Made by a program: the position numbers and the translations under genes. DNA of 41,738 nucleotides from an uncultured Eubacteriales bacterium (lineage in GTDB: Bacteria; Bacillota; Clostridia; Lachnospirales; Lachnospiraceae). Positions within the stretch are counted from its first letter, which is position 1. Each line of letters opens with the position of its first letter. The stretch spans positions 1-41,738 of the forward strand of contig URMF01000032.1 in assembly GCA_900548855.1 (NCBI GenBank), written 5' to 3'. The notes under the pieces are model-generated. The model saw only the letters and a program-made list of their open reading frames with translations. It did not search any database and was not told the origin of the DNA. Shown here piece after piece: positions 16,584-26,259 of the stretch.

Positions 16584-19007
16584 ATGAAGACGACAACAAA
16601 GCTTGCAGTAGCAAATTTAAAAACCAACAAAAGCAGAACGATACTGATTTCTATTTCCATTATGCTGACTACAATGCTCTTAACGGTTATTGCACTTTCC
16701 GGTTTTGGTGCCGTGAAGGAGCAGAAGGTGAATGCAGGAAAAACATATGGGGAACATTTTGGCGGCTTTGTCCGGGTAAACGATGAAATATATGAGAAGA
16801 TGAAAATTCATGGGGAGTTTCTGGATGTAGGCAGAATGGCAAATTTTGCCAGTGTTTCCTTGGAGGATGCAGACGGTATCCTTTCCTATATCGATGAAAC
16901 CGCACAAAAGCTGGGGCATGTCAGTACCAGTGAGGGTACACTTCCGGTGAAGGAAGATGAAATAGCCGGTCAGAAGGGCTTCTTTGAAAAAGCAGGTCTT
17001 ACAAACCCACAGATTGGTGATAAAGTAAGCTTAAGCTGCCGGATTGGGGACGGAGAGTTTACAACAAAGGATTTTGTCATCAGCGGATTTCTGGCAGAGA
17101 GCGAGGCAAATGAATTAAGGGAAACATATGGCGCTTATGTATCAGAGGCCTTTTATGAGAATACAGTGCCGGAAGAGGACAGAAGTTATAGTGTAGTCTT
17201 CCGGGTAAAAGGGGAAGAGGAATTAAATGAAGACCAGATGAAGGAGAAAATAGAAAACCTGGCAGGGGAGCTGGGTCTTGACAAAACACAGGTAGTAATC
17301 AATATAGCGTATCTGATGTGGCTGTTAGACCCAGGTCTTGAGACTATCAGTATCTGTAGTGTGATTGCCATTTTAGTAGTATTGTTTTCTGCACTGGTTA
17401 TCTATAACATTTTCTATGTGGGCATTATCCAGAAGGTACAGGAATATGGCAAGCTCCGTGCACTGGGGACAACAAAGAAGCAGATTAAGAGCATCCTGTT
17501 AAAGGAGGGTATGATTTTAGCAGGAATCGGAGCGGTGGCTGGTCTGCTGCTTGGACTTCTGGTCAGCAATATTTTCTTCCAGTGGCTTATAGGAGAGATG
17601 TACAAGGATTTGTCTATGACAGATATGGAAACCGTATCGGTGTTTAATCTTCCTCTGATGCTATTGGCCCCCGCCATTTCGTTTATTACGGTATATATTT
17701 CTCTTAGAAAACCAATGCGGGTTGCAGCAGGAATTTCCCCGGTGGAGGCGATGCGTTACCAGGAGGACAGTGTAAAAGGGAAAGGAACAAGAAAAGGGTA
17801 TTCCGCTGTCAATGTCAGAAAGCTTACCATGTCAAATCTGGCAAGAAATAAGAAGCGGACTCTGACAACCATTTTTACCATGGGCCTTTCCTGTGTCATG
17901 TTTGTGGTCGTTGCAAATGTGGCAGGTAACATGGATGCAGAGTTTGATGCAAGGAAGCAGGTGGAGAAGGGGGATTTCTACATTACTCTCGACTGTGCTT
18001 TAGATGATACCGCTTATCCGGAGAATAATTTAAACCACGTCCAGCAGCAGAAGCTGATGAGTGAGGAATGGCTTGACCAAATCCGCAGTATAGATGGCGT
18101 TACAAAGGTAGAGACAAGAAAAGCCATAAGGGCAATGCGGGAAAATGTAAATGGAGAAGAGGATGAGCTGTATACTTGGATACCGGCACTCTCAAAGGAG
18201 GATTACCAGAAGCTGGAGACAGAGCGTGGAACCATTGATTATGACAGTGCAAATAGGAACAATGAGATTGTGTTTGCCTCAGATTACTGGATGGATACTT
18301 ATGGTTATGCGATTGGTGATAAGGTGAAGCTCACCTTCTATGACGGGGATAGGGAAATCCCAATGACCTTTACCCTGACAGGCTCCACGGAAGCAAACAG
18401 TTTGTTTGTGCTGACAGAGGAGCAGTTAGAGGCAATAGATTTGACAGAAAATATGACGGTAGATGTATGGGTAAGCTGTGAGGAGGATAAGCTGGCCTCC
18501 GTTCAAAGTGCTTTGGAGCAGATGACTGCGGGGAGTGAATATTATGAGTTAAATACCTATCAGGATGCTTATAAGCTTTCCAATATGTCTGTTGCCATGG
18601 TGAAGAGTGCCGCTTACGCTTTGCTTGGAATTATCGGAGTGATTGGCTTTATGAATATGGCTAATACCCTGATTACCAGTATTATTACGAGAAGAAGGGA
18701 GCTTGGTATTTTGCAGGCAATCGGTATGACAAAGCGGCAGTTAAACCATATGCTGCAGATGGAGGGACTGATATTTACGGTGGGCACCCTGCTTGTATCG
18801 CTGTCCCTTGGAAATGTACTTGGTTATCTGGCATGGCTCAAATGCAGGGCAGGACATGTAGTCGGAATTTCCACTTATAGCGTACCGGTGGCAGAATTGC
18901 TGGTTATGGCAGGTATTCTGCTTGGACTGCAGGTTGTACTATCCGGTTATATGAGCAGCTATTTACAAAAAGATGCATTGATTGAGAGAATCCGGCATCA
19001 GGAGTAG
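16584..19007 (+). CDS. FtsX-family ABC transporter permease
   Basis: The 807-residue protein carries two FtsX repeats. A first helix (19-40) leads to an extracytoplasmic domain (about 45-255), three helices (about 258-380), another helix (about 425-448), a second large extracytoplasmic domain (about 450-680) and three helices (about 682-800). Both conserved cytoplasmic motifs are present: YGKLRALGTTKKQIK in the first half and RRRELGILQAIGMTKRQL in the second. With eight helices it belongs to the duplicated MacB-like permeases rather than the ten-helix BceB type. The start codon abuts the ATPase stop. The substrate is unknown; peptide or lipoprotein handling is inferred. Confidence 0.92.
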   Translation: MKTTTKLAVANLKTNKSRTILISISIMLTTMLLTVIALSGFGAVKEQKVNAGKTYGEHFGGFVRVNDEIYEKMKIHGEFLDVGRMANFASVSLEDADGILSYIDETAQKLGHVSTSEGTLPVKEDEIAGQKGFFEKAGLTNPQIGDKVSLSCRIGDGEFTTKDFVISGFLAESEANELRETYGAYVSEAFYENTVPEEDRSYSVVFRVKGEEELNEDQMKEKIENLAGELGLDKTQVVINIAYLMWLLDPGLETISICSVIAILVVLFSALVIYNIFYVGIIQKVQEYGKLRALGTTKKQIKSILLKEGMILAGIGAVAGLLLGLLVSNIFFQWLIGEMYKDLSMTDMETVSVFNLPLMLLAPAISFITVYISLRKPMRVAAGISPVEAMRYQEDSVKGKGTRKGYSAVNVRKLTMSNLARNKKRTLTTIFTMGLSCVMFVVVANVAGNMDAEFDARKQVEKGDFYITLDCALDDTAYPENNLNHVQQQKLMSEEWLDQIRSIDGVTKVETRKAIRAMRENVNGEEDELYTWIPALSKEDYQKLETERGTIDYDSANRNNEIVFASDYWMDTYGYAIGDKVKLTFYDGDREIPMTFTLTGSTEANSLFVLTEEQLEAIDLTENMTVDVWVSCEEDKLASVQSALEQMTAGSEYYELNTYQDAYKLSNMSVAMVKSAAYALLGIIGVIGFMNMANTLITSIITRRRELGILQAIGMTKRQLNHMLQMEGLIFTVGTLLVSLSLGNVLGYLAWLKCRAGHVVGISTYSVPVAELLVMAGILLGLQVVLSGYMSSYLQKDALIERIRHQE

Positions 19008-19093
19008 TAGATTTTAATGGAATATTTTGTTATACTAAGAATCGTTGTTTATGAAAATTACTATAGTTTATTAAGCATATGAGGAAAGATAAC

Positions 19094-19966
19094 ATGAAAA
19101 AACCAGCTCCGATTTTTGTATTATTAGCAGGCATACTTTGGGGAATGATGGGCATTTATGTAAGACGGTTAAATGCTGCCGGCTTTACTACCATTGAAAT
19201 TGTGGCGGTGCGTTCCGTTGTCACCGCCCTTCTGCTGTTCTTGGTTTTGTTTTTCTACAACCGGAAAATGTTAAAAATCTGCATAAGGGATATCTGGTGT
19301 TTTGCCGGAACCGGTATTCTCAGCATTGTATTTTTTAACTATTGTTATTTTAAGGCAATTACCATGACCTCACTGTCAGTGGCAGCGGTGTTGCTTTATA
19401 CAGCCCCGGCGATTGTTATGATTTTATCAGCCGTTTTCTTTCATGAAAAAATAACTGCGGTTAAATTGATAGCGCTGGTGGCAACCTTTATCGGCTGTGT
19501 TCTGGTGACAGGTCTGGTGGGAAGCACGGAGAGCCTTAATGCAGCAGGCATTTTGGTGGGACTTGGCGCAGGGCTTGGCTATGCGCTTTATTCTATTTTT
19601 AGCCGGTTTGCCCTGGAACGGGGATACCACAGCCTGACAATTTCCTTTTATACATTTGTGTTTGCCTCCATTGGCGTATTGCCGCTGGCTGATGTACAGA
19701 AGATATACGGAGCCTGCGTGGAGGATATCGGTATGCTTGGCTTTTATCTTGTGTTTGCGCTGGTAAGTACGGTGATTCCTTACATATTGTATACGCTTGG
19801 ACTGACAGCACTGGAAAACAGCAAAGCCTCCATCATTGCTTCTGTGGAGCCGGTGGCAGCAACGGTTTTGGGAATCGTACTGTTCCATGAAAAAATGACA
19901 GTCAATAATGCAATCGGTATTGTGCTGGTATTAGGGGCAATTGTTATATGTACTGACAAATCTTAA
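19094..19966 (+). CDS. EamA (DMT superfamily) transporter
   Basis: The protein of about 290 residues has ten hydrophobic helices in two EamA repeats (about 5-135 and 150-288). Typical elements are GILWGMMGIYVRRL near the N terminus, VAAVLLYTAPAIVMILSAVF at the end of repeat one and a second repeat with ASIIASVEPVAATVLGIVLF. Members export amino acids or other metabolites; the substrate cannot be read from sequence. The ATG at 19094 is preferred over 19079 because GAGGAAAG lies between the two ATGs with good spacing. Confidence 0.9.
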   Translation: MKKPAPIFVLLAGILWGMMGIYVRRLNAAGFTTIEIVAVRSVVTALLLFLVLFFYNRKMLKICIRDIWCFAGTGILSIVFFNYCYFKAITMTSLSVAAVLLYTAPAIVMILSAVFFHEKITAVKLIALVATFIGCVLVTGLVGSTESLNAAGILVGLGAGLGYALYSIFSRFALERGYHSLTISFYTFVFASIGVLPLADVQKIYGACVEDIGMLGFYLVFALVSTVIPYILYTLGLTALENSKASIIASVEPVAATVLGIVLFHEKMTVNNAIGIVLVLGAIVICTDKS

Positions 19967-20063
19967 ATAAAAATTAAGAAAATCCCTCTGTATTTTTCCT
20001 ATATTATGCACTATACTATGAAATGCTTGTTATTGGGAAAATTGTAAAAAGGGAAGGAAAAAT

Positions 20064-22619
20064 ATGGAGCTTAAGAATAAGAACTTGAAAAAGGATATTT
20101 TTGTCTGTCTGTGCATGGTGATTGCATTTTTTGGATTGCTGTATATCATGGTTCCGGAAGGTACGGTATATGGTTCCAATACAGACTGGATGAGCCAGCA
20201 TGTGAGCCTTGCGGAAACGCTTCGGGATGAAATACTGAGACAAAAAACCATTCTTCCTGATTTTTTATGGATTGGCGGCGGAAATAATGCATATAATTTT
20301 TCGTATTATGGATATTTGCGGCCGGATGTTCTGATTGGGTGTTTGATGCCGTCTGTTCCGATGGAAAAGATTATAATCATAACCATGATTAGCAGCTTCT
20401 TATTGACAGTATTGCTATGCTATTACTGGCTTAGAAAATGTATGTTAAGTCCGGGTCCTGCATTTCTTGGCAGTTTTTTCTGTATGTCTGCCAATTGCTT
20501 TTTTCATTTTCACAGGCAGATTATGTTTATTAATTATATGCCATTTCTGTTTCTTGCATTGATTTTTACAGAAAGAACCTTGCGGACACGGCATATTCTT
20601 CTGTATTGCCTGTTTTTGGCGGGAATCTGTTTTCAGAGCTATTATTATTCGATTTGCTGTTTCATTGTAATTGCAATCTATTGGTGGCAGAATACAAAAG
20701 AGTGGAAGGACTGGCTGTTGCTGGTTAAAATTATGGCATTGTCTGTGGGACTTTCCATGGTGTTGCTCTGGCCGACATTTCTGGCATTGCTGGAGAACAG
20801 ACGTGCATCGGGGAAAACCAGTCTGCTGTCCCTGCTTCTGCCTAAGCTCCAGCTGAAGGGGCTGCTATATGATCCATATGGAATCGGTTTTTCCATGATT
20901 ATTCTCTATTTGCTGCTGCTGGGTTTATTTCATAAGAAGTATCGTGTGGGAAGCATTGGCTGTCTGTGCCTGTTTTGCTTTCCGGTTATCCCATATCTCC
21001 TAAATGGAACCTTATATACCCGGGCAAAGATTTTAATGCCGTTTCTGCCGTTAATACTGCTGCATTGTATGCGGATTTTGAGTGAGGTGTGGAATGGAAA
21101 AATGAAACCGTCCAGCCGTCTGGCATCTTTGATACTTATCCTTGTATGCGTGGGAATGCTTTGGACCGGCAATGGGGAAATACCGGCTGCAGCTACACTG
21201 GTTTTAGCAGATATTGCGTTGATTCTACTTTTTTCCTGGATATGGAAATGGAAGAACAAAGCAGTTGTATATATATTATTGCTGGTTGTCCCTATGATGG
21301 GAACGTTTTTTTTGTCAAAGGAAGAGGATTTTGTACCAGTGACAAGCGGAGAGGAGATTTTCACAAAACAGGAATTAGAGGATACGATAACAGATGAGTG
21401 GGTTCGCACAGACTATCTGACGAATCCACTGATAAATGCTAACCAGCTGCATTTTGCCAATCAAAAAACCACAGGTATGTATTCGTCTGTGTCAAATAAG
21501 CGGTATGCGGCATTTTACTATGATATTTTGAAAACTCCAATCCGGATTAATAACCGTGTGGCATTACTGCCGGAGGTAAATCCCTTTTTACAGTATATTA
21601 TGGGAGTTAAGTATGTGATAACAAATACGGATAAGGTGCCTGGGGGATATCGAAGTGTGTATGAGAAGGGAGATTATACAATTGCAAAAAATGACAATGT
21701 CCTGCCCATTGCTTATCTGAATAACCGTGTTATTTCCAGAGAAAATTTTGAGTCTCTGACAGTGCCCTATTCTCTGGAGGCATTGACGCGCTACACGGTT
21801 GTGGAGGATGAGGTGCTGGCAGAGAAATTTGGAGAGCAGGCAGAGGTTTTATCTGTCTCAGATGAGCTTGCCATACTTTCGGGCTCGAAAATGCGGCAAA
21901 TGGATTTTGAATTCCAGGTGGCAAGGTCTTCCTCCGGTTTATCCTGGGAAAAGAAGGGGAATGGTATAGAGGTTAAGGCAGAAAAGAACGGGGAATGTAC
22001 GCTGCGGTTAAAGAATAAATTAAAGGGGAAAATAGGCATTTTAAGCTTTGATGTTGTGAACGGAACGAAATGGCCGGTGGAGATTACAATAAACGGTATG
22101 CGTAACAAGCTGGCCGGAAAAGGGGCACCCTATCCAAATCAAAACGAGCGTTTTACCTTTTTTCTGAATGAAAGGATAGCAAATTCATTAGAGCTGCATT
22201 GCAATAAGGGAAAATTTCAGATACAGAATCTGACCTATCATGTTTTGACGAAATACAGCTTTAATAAGGATAATGTGAAGACAGTGGAGTTTTTGAAGGG
22301 AAAGGGTGGAGAGGTTTTACATTGCCGGACGGATGAAAAAGAGCAAAGCCTTTTTGTAACCTCCATTCCGTATCAGGATGGCTTAGCGCTTTATGTGGAT
22401 GGCAAAAAGGCCGATATCCAACTGGTGAATACGGCCTTTGCAGGTGCCTTGTTAGAGCCGGGCAGGCATGATGTGAAGCTGCTGTTTACACCACCGGGGA
22501 AGCGCCTGGGGCTTTTTGGAACGGTGGCGGCATGTATCCTGCTTTTGCTCAATGAATTGTTAGTTAAAATAAATCTGCGCAATTGGGTTCGTAGAACCGA
22601 TTTTATAGCTGGTGACTGA
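20064..22619 (+). CDS. YfhO-family membrane protein (GT-C-like)
   Basis: The 851-residue protein has an N-terminal helix, a loop with SNTDWMSQH that contains the Asp expected in the first loop of GT-C glycosyltransferases, about 12 helices up to residue 420, an extracytoplasmic C-terminal half (about 425-820), and a final helix before a basic tail. In the second half SVSNKRYAAFYYDI, QYIMGVKYVIT and ALYVDGKKADIQLVNTAFAG fit YfhO. In Bacillus, YfhO is linked to glycosylation of lipoteichoic acid with lipid-linked sugar, so a role in wall or lipid glycosylation is probable. AAGGGAAGGA precedes the ATG. The last 60 bases overlap the convergent beta-propeller gene. Confidence 0.88.
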   Translation: MELKNKNLKKDIFVCLCMVIAFFGLLYIMVPEGTVYGSNTDWMSQHVSLAETLRDEILRQKTILPDFLWIGGGNNAYNFSYYGYLRPDVLIGCLMPSVPMEKIIIITMISSFLLTVLLCYYWLRKCMLSPGPAFLGSFFCMSANCFFHFHRQIMFINYMPFLFLALIFTERTLRTRHILLYCLFLAGICFQSYYYSICCFIVIAIYWWQNTKEWKDWLLLVKIMALSVGLSMVLLWPTFLALLENRRASGKTSLLSLLLPKLQLKGLLYDPYGIGFSMIILYLLLLGLFHKKYRVGSIGCLCLFCFPVIPYLLNGTLYTRAKILMPFLPLILLHCMRILSEVWNGKMKPSSRLASLILILVCVGMLWTGNGEIPAAATLVLADIALILLFSWIWKWKNKAVVYILLLVVPMMGTFFLSKEEDFVPVTSGEEIFTKQELEDTITDEWVRTDYLTNPLINANQLHFANQKTTGMYSSVSNKRYAAFYYDILKTPIRINNRVALLPEVNPFLQYIMGVKYVITNTDKVPGGYRSVYEKGDYTIAKNDNVLPIAYLNNRVISRENFESLTVPYSLEALTRYTVVEDEVLAEKFGEQAEVLSVSDELAILSGSKMRQMDFEFQVARSSSGLSWEKKGNGIEVKAEKNGECTLRLKNKLKGKIGILSFDVVNGTKWPVEITINGMRNKLAGKGAPYPNQNERFTFFLNERIANSLELHCNKGKFQIQNLTYHVLTKYSFNKDNVKTVEFLKGKGGEVLHCRTDEKEQSLFVTSIPYQDGLALYVDGKKADIQLVNTAFAGALLEPGRHDVKLLFTPPGKRLGLFGTVAACILLLLNELLVKINLRNWVRRTDFIAGD

Positions 22620-24737
22620 TTTGTTTGTTGTGAGGTAGAGGTAATCACCGATATATAAGCCTCTCACACCGTTGGCTTCATATCCGGAATCGTCCTTAAT
22701 TGGATATCTGGCGGTCTCCACAAAGCCTTTTTCCTTATCATAGGTGTAGGTCACATAGTAGTAACAGGATTCATGATCTGCCTCTCCGTAGTAAAGGAAT
22801 CCAAAAATATTTTTCACCGGGTCAATCATGATTGCCTTGTGATTGTAAAGGGCTTCGCTGTAATAGGAGCCTTCAATGATATAATTATCCTGTTCGGAGA
22901 CATCGGCAGGATTGCTGATGTCAAACATGGAAAGTTTGATTCCCTTGGACTCCATAGTGTTCGGGTCAATCGCTTCCCCGATTCCTAAAAGAAGGGTATC
23001 GTCATAAAAGTGCAGGTAATTGGAGAATCCTGGTATCTTCAAGGTGCCAAGAATCTTTGGATTGGCAGGGTCGGATAAATCCACGGAGAACAGTGGGTCC
23101 ATATTCCGGAAGGTGACAAAATATCCGGTGTCTCCCATAAAGCGGGCGGAGTAAATTCGTTCTCCTGGAGCCAGTCCGGTCAGCTTTCCGGTTAATTCCA
23201 TATTTTTATCCAATATATAAAGTGCGTTGACATCTTCCCTTACGGTGTTTGTGCTTCCGGTACCGGCGGTGCTTTTCATGTCAAAGGTGCGCAGCAGAGA
23301 GATATTGTTAGCAGGAATGGTAGCCACAATCCGCAGATATCCATCCTGTTCATTCAGGGCAAAGGAGTCGTAAAGATATCCTGCCACAACGGCACTTCTG
23401 CCGACTGTCAGTTTGCCCTTTTCATATCCCACCTTCATGATTTCCGTCTTGGTTATATCCGTATAAACGGTGGCATAGAAGTAGATAGAGGAATCGCTGA
23501 CATAGGTTTCTCCACCGCTTACCGGAATTGCTTTGCTGTCAGAAAAGCCTGTTGGATTGCTTAAATCAAGACTGGTCACCACATGGGTGGACTGCATAAT
23601 CACATCTGTTGGATAGTAAATGTTACCACAGGCAATGGTTTCCCCATTAATACTTGGAATATAGCGGGAATATTTTTTCTTATCTTCCAGTGAGGTGCCG
23701 GTAAAGTTACTTATAGTATACAGATAACCATCGCTTATCCGGGAGCTTCCGTACCAGCCTGACTGGGATAGCGTCTTTATTTTCTTTGGATTTTCCTTAT
23801 CCTTTATATCATAGAGGACAATATGTGTCGTGCTTTCATAGGCATCATTTTCTTTGCTGTAGGTTTCGCCCTGGTACATCAAAACTAACTGGTTCTGATA
23901 CAGATAAAATTCCTGAAAATTAATGGAGGTATCGGAACCTTTCAGAGCTAATGCTTCGTTTAAATCAATGGTAGAGACTACCTTCAGACTGCCGTTGTCT
24001 GTTTCCGTGATAGTGAGGCTGCTGCGGTATTCATATGTGTCATCATAGCTCTGGCTGACACGGTAAATGTAAGTACCATCGGTTTTGATGATATCGCCTT
24101 CATCCACTTCTTTTTCCTGGGTGTTGGTGGAAGAATAATTCCCACTGCTTTCTCCACCGCCTGCCGCCTGCTTTGTGGTTGCGGTATCAAACGAGCGCAG
24201 GTCATTGGTGGCGGCAGTGTCATTCATGGACTCCTCTGCAGCCGCTTCCGGTATTCCGTCTGTCAAGTCTGTCACAGCATCTGTTTGTGTTTCCACCGTG
24301 GAAATGCTGTCGTAATAGGTATCATATGCGTTTTTTAAGGCATCATAGTAATCGTCATAGCTGTCAGGAGTGGCAAGGTTTGTCTGGTAGGCGAGGTCTT
24401 CGCTGAAGTCCTCTGCAGCTTCTTCCTGTACTGCCTCTGATTCCGTGCTGCTGCCTGCGTCTGCTGATGCATTATCCGTAGTATGTTTGGTGTCGGATAA
24501 CAGGCTGGAAATGCTGAAGGTTCCAGCAAGAAGAAGTACAATACAGGCAGCGGCAGTAAAGCGCCGGATGTAACGTCTGCGTCTGCCGGTATTATCAGGA
24601 GCAGGGATGTCTGCAGTGCTGTCGTTATTTATATGGTCATCCAGCATTTTTTTCATGGAATCAGGAGAAATGCTGTCTGGAATTGGTAAATCTTTTGTTT
24701 GGTTCTCGATAGTGTGAATGAAATCCTGTTCGTTCAT
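22560..24737 (-). CDS. Beta-propeller domain protein with N-terminal cytoplasmic tail, sigma-factor partner
   Basis: The 725-residue protein has a cytoplasmic tail (1-58) ending in RRRRYIRR, one helix (about 59-81), a Ser/Thr/Asp-rich linker with many Glu and Ala (about 82-215), and a C-terminal secreted beta-propeller domain (about 215-725) containing YKIGSTNPI, DLSDPANPKILGTLKIPG and FDISNPADVS repeats. The order resembles other clostridial beta-propeller proteins encoded after ECF sigma genes. Its start overlaps the sigma stop by 4 bases (ATGA). The cytoplasmic tail is in the position of an anti-sigma domain, so signal reception by the propeller is inferred. The 3' end overlaps the YfhO gene antisense. 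Confidence 0.9.
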   Translation of the reverse strand: MNEQDFIHTIENQTKDLPIPDSISPDSMKKMLDDHINNDSTADIPAPDNTGRRRRYIRRFTAAACIVLLLAGTFSISSLLSDTKHTTDNASADAGSSTESEAVQEEAAEDFSEDLAYQTNLATPDSYDDYYDALKNAYDTYYDSISTVETQTDAVTDLTDGIPEAAAEESMNDTAATNDLRSFDTATTKQAAGGGESSGNYSSTNTQEKEVDEGDIIKTDGTYIYRVSQSYDDTYEYRSSLTITETDNGSLKVVSTIDLNEALALKGSDTSINFQEFYLYQNQLVLMYQGETYSKENDAYESTTHIVLYDIKDKENPKKIKTLSQSGWYGSSRISDGYLYTISNFTGTSLEDKKKYSRYIPSINGETIACGNIYYPTDVIMQSTHVVTSLDLSNPTGFSDSKAIPVSGGETYVSDSSIYFYATVYTDITKTEIMKVGYEKGKLTVGRSAVVAGYLYDSFALNEQDGYLRIVATIPANNISLLRTFDMKSTAGTGSTNTVREDVNALYILDKNMELTGKLTGLAPGERIYSARFMGDTGYFVTFRNMDPLFSVDLSDPANPKILGTLKIPGFSNYLHFYDDTLLLGIGEAIDPNTMESKGIKLSMFDISNPADVSEQDNYIIEGSYYSEALYNHKAIMIDPVKNIFGFLYYGEADHESCYYYVTYTYDKEKGFVETARYPIKDDSGYEANGVRGLYIGDYLYLTTNKSVTSYKIGSTNPIAQIYFN

Positions 24738-25267
24738 ACAAAATCCTCCTTTAAATATTGTGACATTTTTGTAAAAGCCCGGCTCTTGGCAGAGCGGATG
24801 GTCCCCTCTCGGCTGTTTAGAATTTTTGCGGTCTCCCGGCTGTTGTAGCCGGCAAATACCATAAGAGAAATGACTGTTTTTTCCATTTCGTTTAAGGTAT
24901 TAAATGCCGCTCTTAAATCAAGCTGTTCGGCATATGGATGGTCTTCCCTGGCAAGTGGTTCATTTTCAGAGTCCGCTTTCACGTGTTCACGGTTTGAAAT
25001 ATAAACAGCTATCTGGCGTTTACATTTTGCAGATAGAATCCGAAAAATCCATGCTTTAAATTTTTCCGGCTTTTTTAAGTTTTTAATACCGGTAAAGGCG
25101 TCTAATACGGTTTCACTGATAACATCCTCGGCATCCTGCTGATTACCAAGCATGTAGTAGGCAAAACGGTACATATCCTTGTAATACAGTTCATACAGCT
25201 TGCAAAAGGAGGCGGTGTCTCCATTTCGGGCAAGCAGTACATGCGCTTTTATCTCTTCCTGGTTCAA
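24734..25267 (-). CDS. ECF-type sigma-70 family RNA polymerase sigma factor
   Basis: The protein of about 177 residues has region 2 (about 18-85; LYELYYKDMYRFAYYMLG, QDAEDVISETVLDAF, FKAWIFRIL) and region 4 (about 118-170; LNEMEKTVISLMVFAGYNS with the helix-turn-helix RETAKILNSREGTIRSAKSR). The TTG at 25267 is preferred because AGAGGTGA lies 6 bases before it; a GTG at 25276 would add three residues but sits on that ribosome site. The beta-propeller gene overlaps its stop by 4 bases, which suggests a sigma/anti-sigma pair that senses an extracytoplasmic signal. Confidence 0.9.
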   Translation of the reverse strand: MNQEEIKAHVLLARNGDTASFCKLYELYYKDMYRFAYYMLGNQQDAEDVISETVLDAFTGIKNLKKPEKFKAWIFRILSAKCKRQIAVYISNREHVKADSENEPLAREDHPYAEQLDLRAAFNTLNEMEKTVISLMVFAGYNSRETAKILNSREGTIRSAKSRAFTKMSQYLKEDFV

Positions 25268-25357
25268 TCCTTTCACCTCTGCTTTCTAAATATTCTGTTT
25301 TAGTAGTGTCACAAATGCTGTAAAGTGTTGCATGAATTAAAAAAGATTTGACAGATA

Positions 25358-25984
25358 TTAAAAAGATGTATTTTTCATAGAATCTAATTTATTTATAATT
25401 GTTTTGCCGGCAATGGATGCCGGTCTCGGAATCCGGTCATATAATTGCAGGAAATGCTCCTGGTCATGGTTATTCAGATAGTAAGTGCCCAGTATATAGT
25501 AAGTGCCGGAAATATCCGTTCCGATTGACAGGCAGTATTCCAGAATCTGGACAGCTGCTTTTGGATATTCTTCATATATACATTCTGCAAACAGATGAAG
25601 TGTGCGGATATACCGGCAATAATTCTGGTCACAGATGGTGAGCTGTTCTAAATTGGCCGGACCATATTGTTCCTTGAGCTCTGTGTTTGTCACGCCAAGC
25701 AGATTCAGCATAGGCTTTTTAGACAGTGACAGAATTTCTTCCTTATATTCAAGAATCTTTGATTGCATTTTTTCATCATTTAGGGTAATATCAAGAGGTA
25801 AAGTATCAAGGGGTACGTTAATGTAGTCGAGATTGGAAATATCCTTCTTTCTCGTACTGTTTGCATTGCTTTCCCGTTTGAGAAAGGACTGGACGCTTTG
25901 TTTTTCCGTTTTATTGCTCTTGCGGAGATTGTGGTGCAATACCCAGAATAATATTAAGATGGATGGTAATAATAGTGGCTTCAT
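25358..25984 (-). CDS. Membrane-anchored protein of unknown function with TPR-like C terminus
   Basis: The 208-residue protein has one N-terminal hydrophobic helix (about 3-18), a charged linker (20-60), and a helical C-terminal part where two helix pairs (about 120-160 and 160-195) resemble tetratricopeptide-like repeats (AAVQILEYCLSIG, GTYYILGTYYLNNHDQEHF). No family is recognised. AAAGGA precedes the ATG. It is divergent from the 37-residue peptide gene with only 30 bases between the starts, and lies 81 bases upstream of the ECF sigma gene on the same strand, so it may be co-transcribed with it. Confidence 0.75.
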   Translation of the reverse strand: MKPLLLPSILILFWVLHHNLRKSNKTEKQSVQSFLKRESNANSTRKKDISNLDYINVPLDTLPLDITLNDEKMQSKILEYKEEILSLSKKPMLNLLGVTNTELKEQYGPANLEQLTICDQNYCRYIRTLHLFAECIYEEYPKAAVQILEYCLSIGTDISGTYYILGTYYLNNHDQEHFLQLYDRIPRPASIAGKTIINKLDSMKNTSF

Positions 25985-26014
25985 AGTAAATCCTTTCAGA
26001 AAAGAGGTGTAGGT

Positions 26015-26128
26015 ATGTTTAATTTCAGTAGTAAAAAAACCCAGAGAATTATATCTTCTGTTATCGCAATCCTTTTGGTGGTAGTTATGGTTATTAGCTG
26101 CATTGTTACATCAGTAGGAAGCTTTTAG
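26015..26128 (+). CDS. Small single-pass membrane peptide (37 residues)
   Basis: The open frame encodes a basic, Ser-rich N terminus (MFNFSSKKTQRI) and one hydrophobic helix (about 13-33). AAAGAGGTG lies 5-7 bases before the ATG, a strong ribosome site that supports translation. It is followed by a palindromic repeat and a terminator at 26221. The N-in, single-helix design is common for small regulatory or accessory membrane peptides, but no function is recognised. Its promoter must lie within the start of the divergent gene at 25984. Confidence 0.7.
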   Translation: MFNFSSKKTQRIISSVIAILLVVVMVISCIVTSVGSF

Positions 26129-26129
26129 C

Positions 26130-26173
26130 TGCCGGGCATATGAGAAAATGGTTCAGCGGATTATTTTTGAGTT
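26130..26173. repeat. Palindromic direct repeat, copy 1
   Basis: The unit contains CATATGAGAAAATG, then a short variable GC-containing part, then ATTTTTGAGT. The same layout recurs at 26260-26304. Each copy can also fold, because AAAAT on the left pairs with ATTTT on the right. This copy directly follows the stop codon of the 37-residue peptide. Confidence 0.6.
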
Positions 26174-26220
26174 ATCACAGTTTGGCAAAACGATATAGGA
26201 AACAAACATTTTAGTATGAC

Positions 26221-26256
26221 AGGGGCGCTGCTTTCCGAAGCAATACGCTCCTTTTT
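26221..26256 (+). terminator. Rho-independent terminator downstream of the small peptide gene
   Basis: AGGGGCG (26221-26227) pairs with CGCTCCT (26246-26252), with an inner GCTT/AAGC stem, followed by a run of Ts (26252-26256). It lies about 90 bases after the stop of the 37-residue peptide and between the two palindromic repeats. Confidence 0.7.
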
Positions 26257-26259
26257 ATG

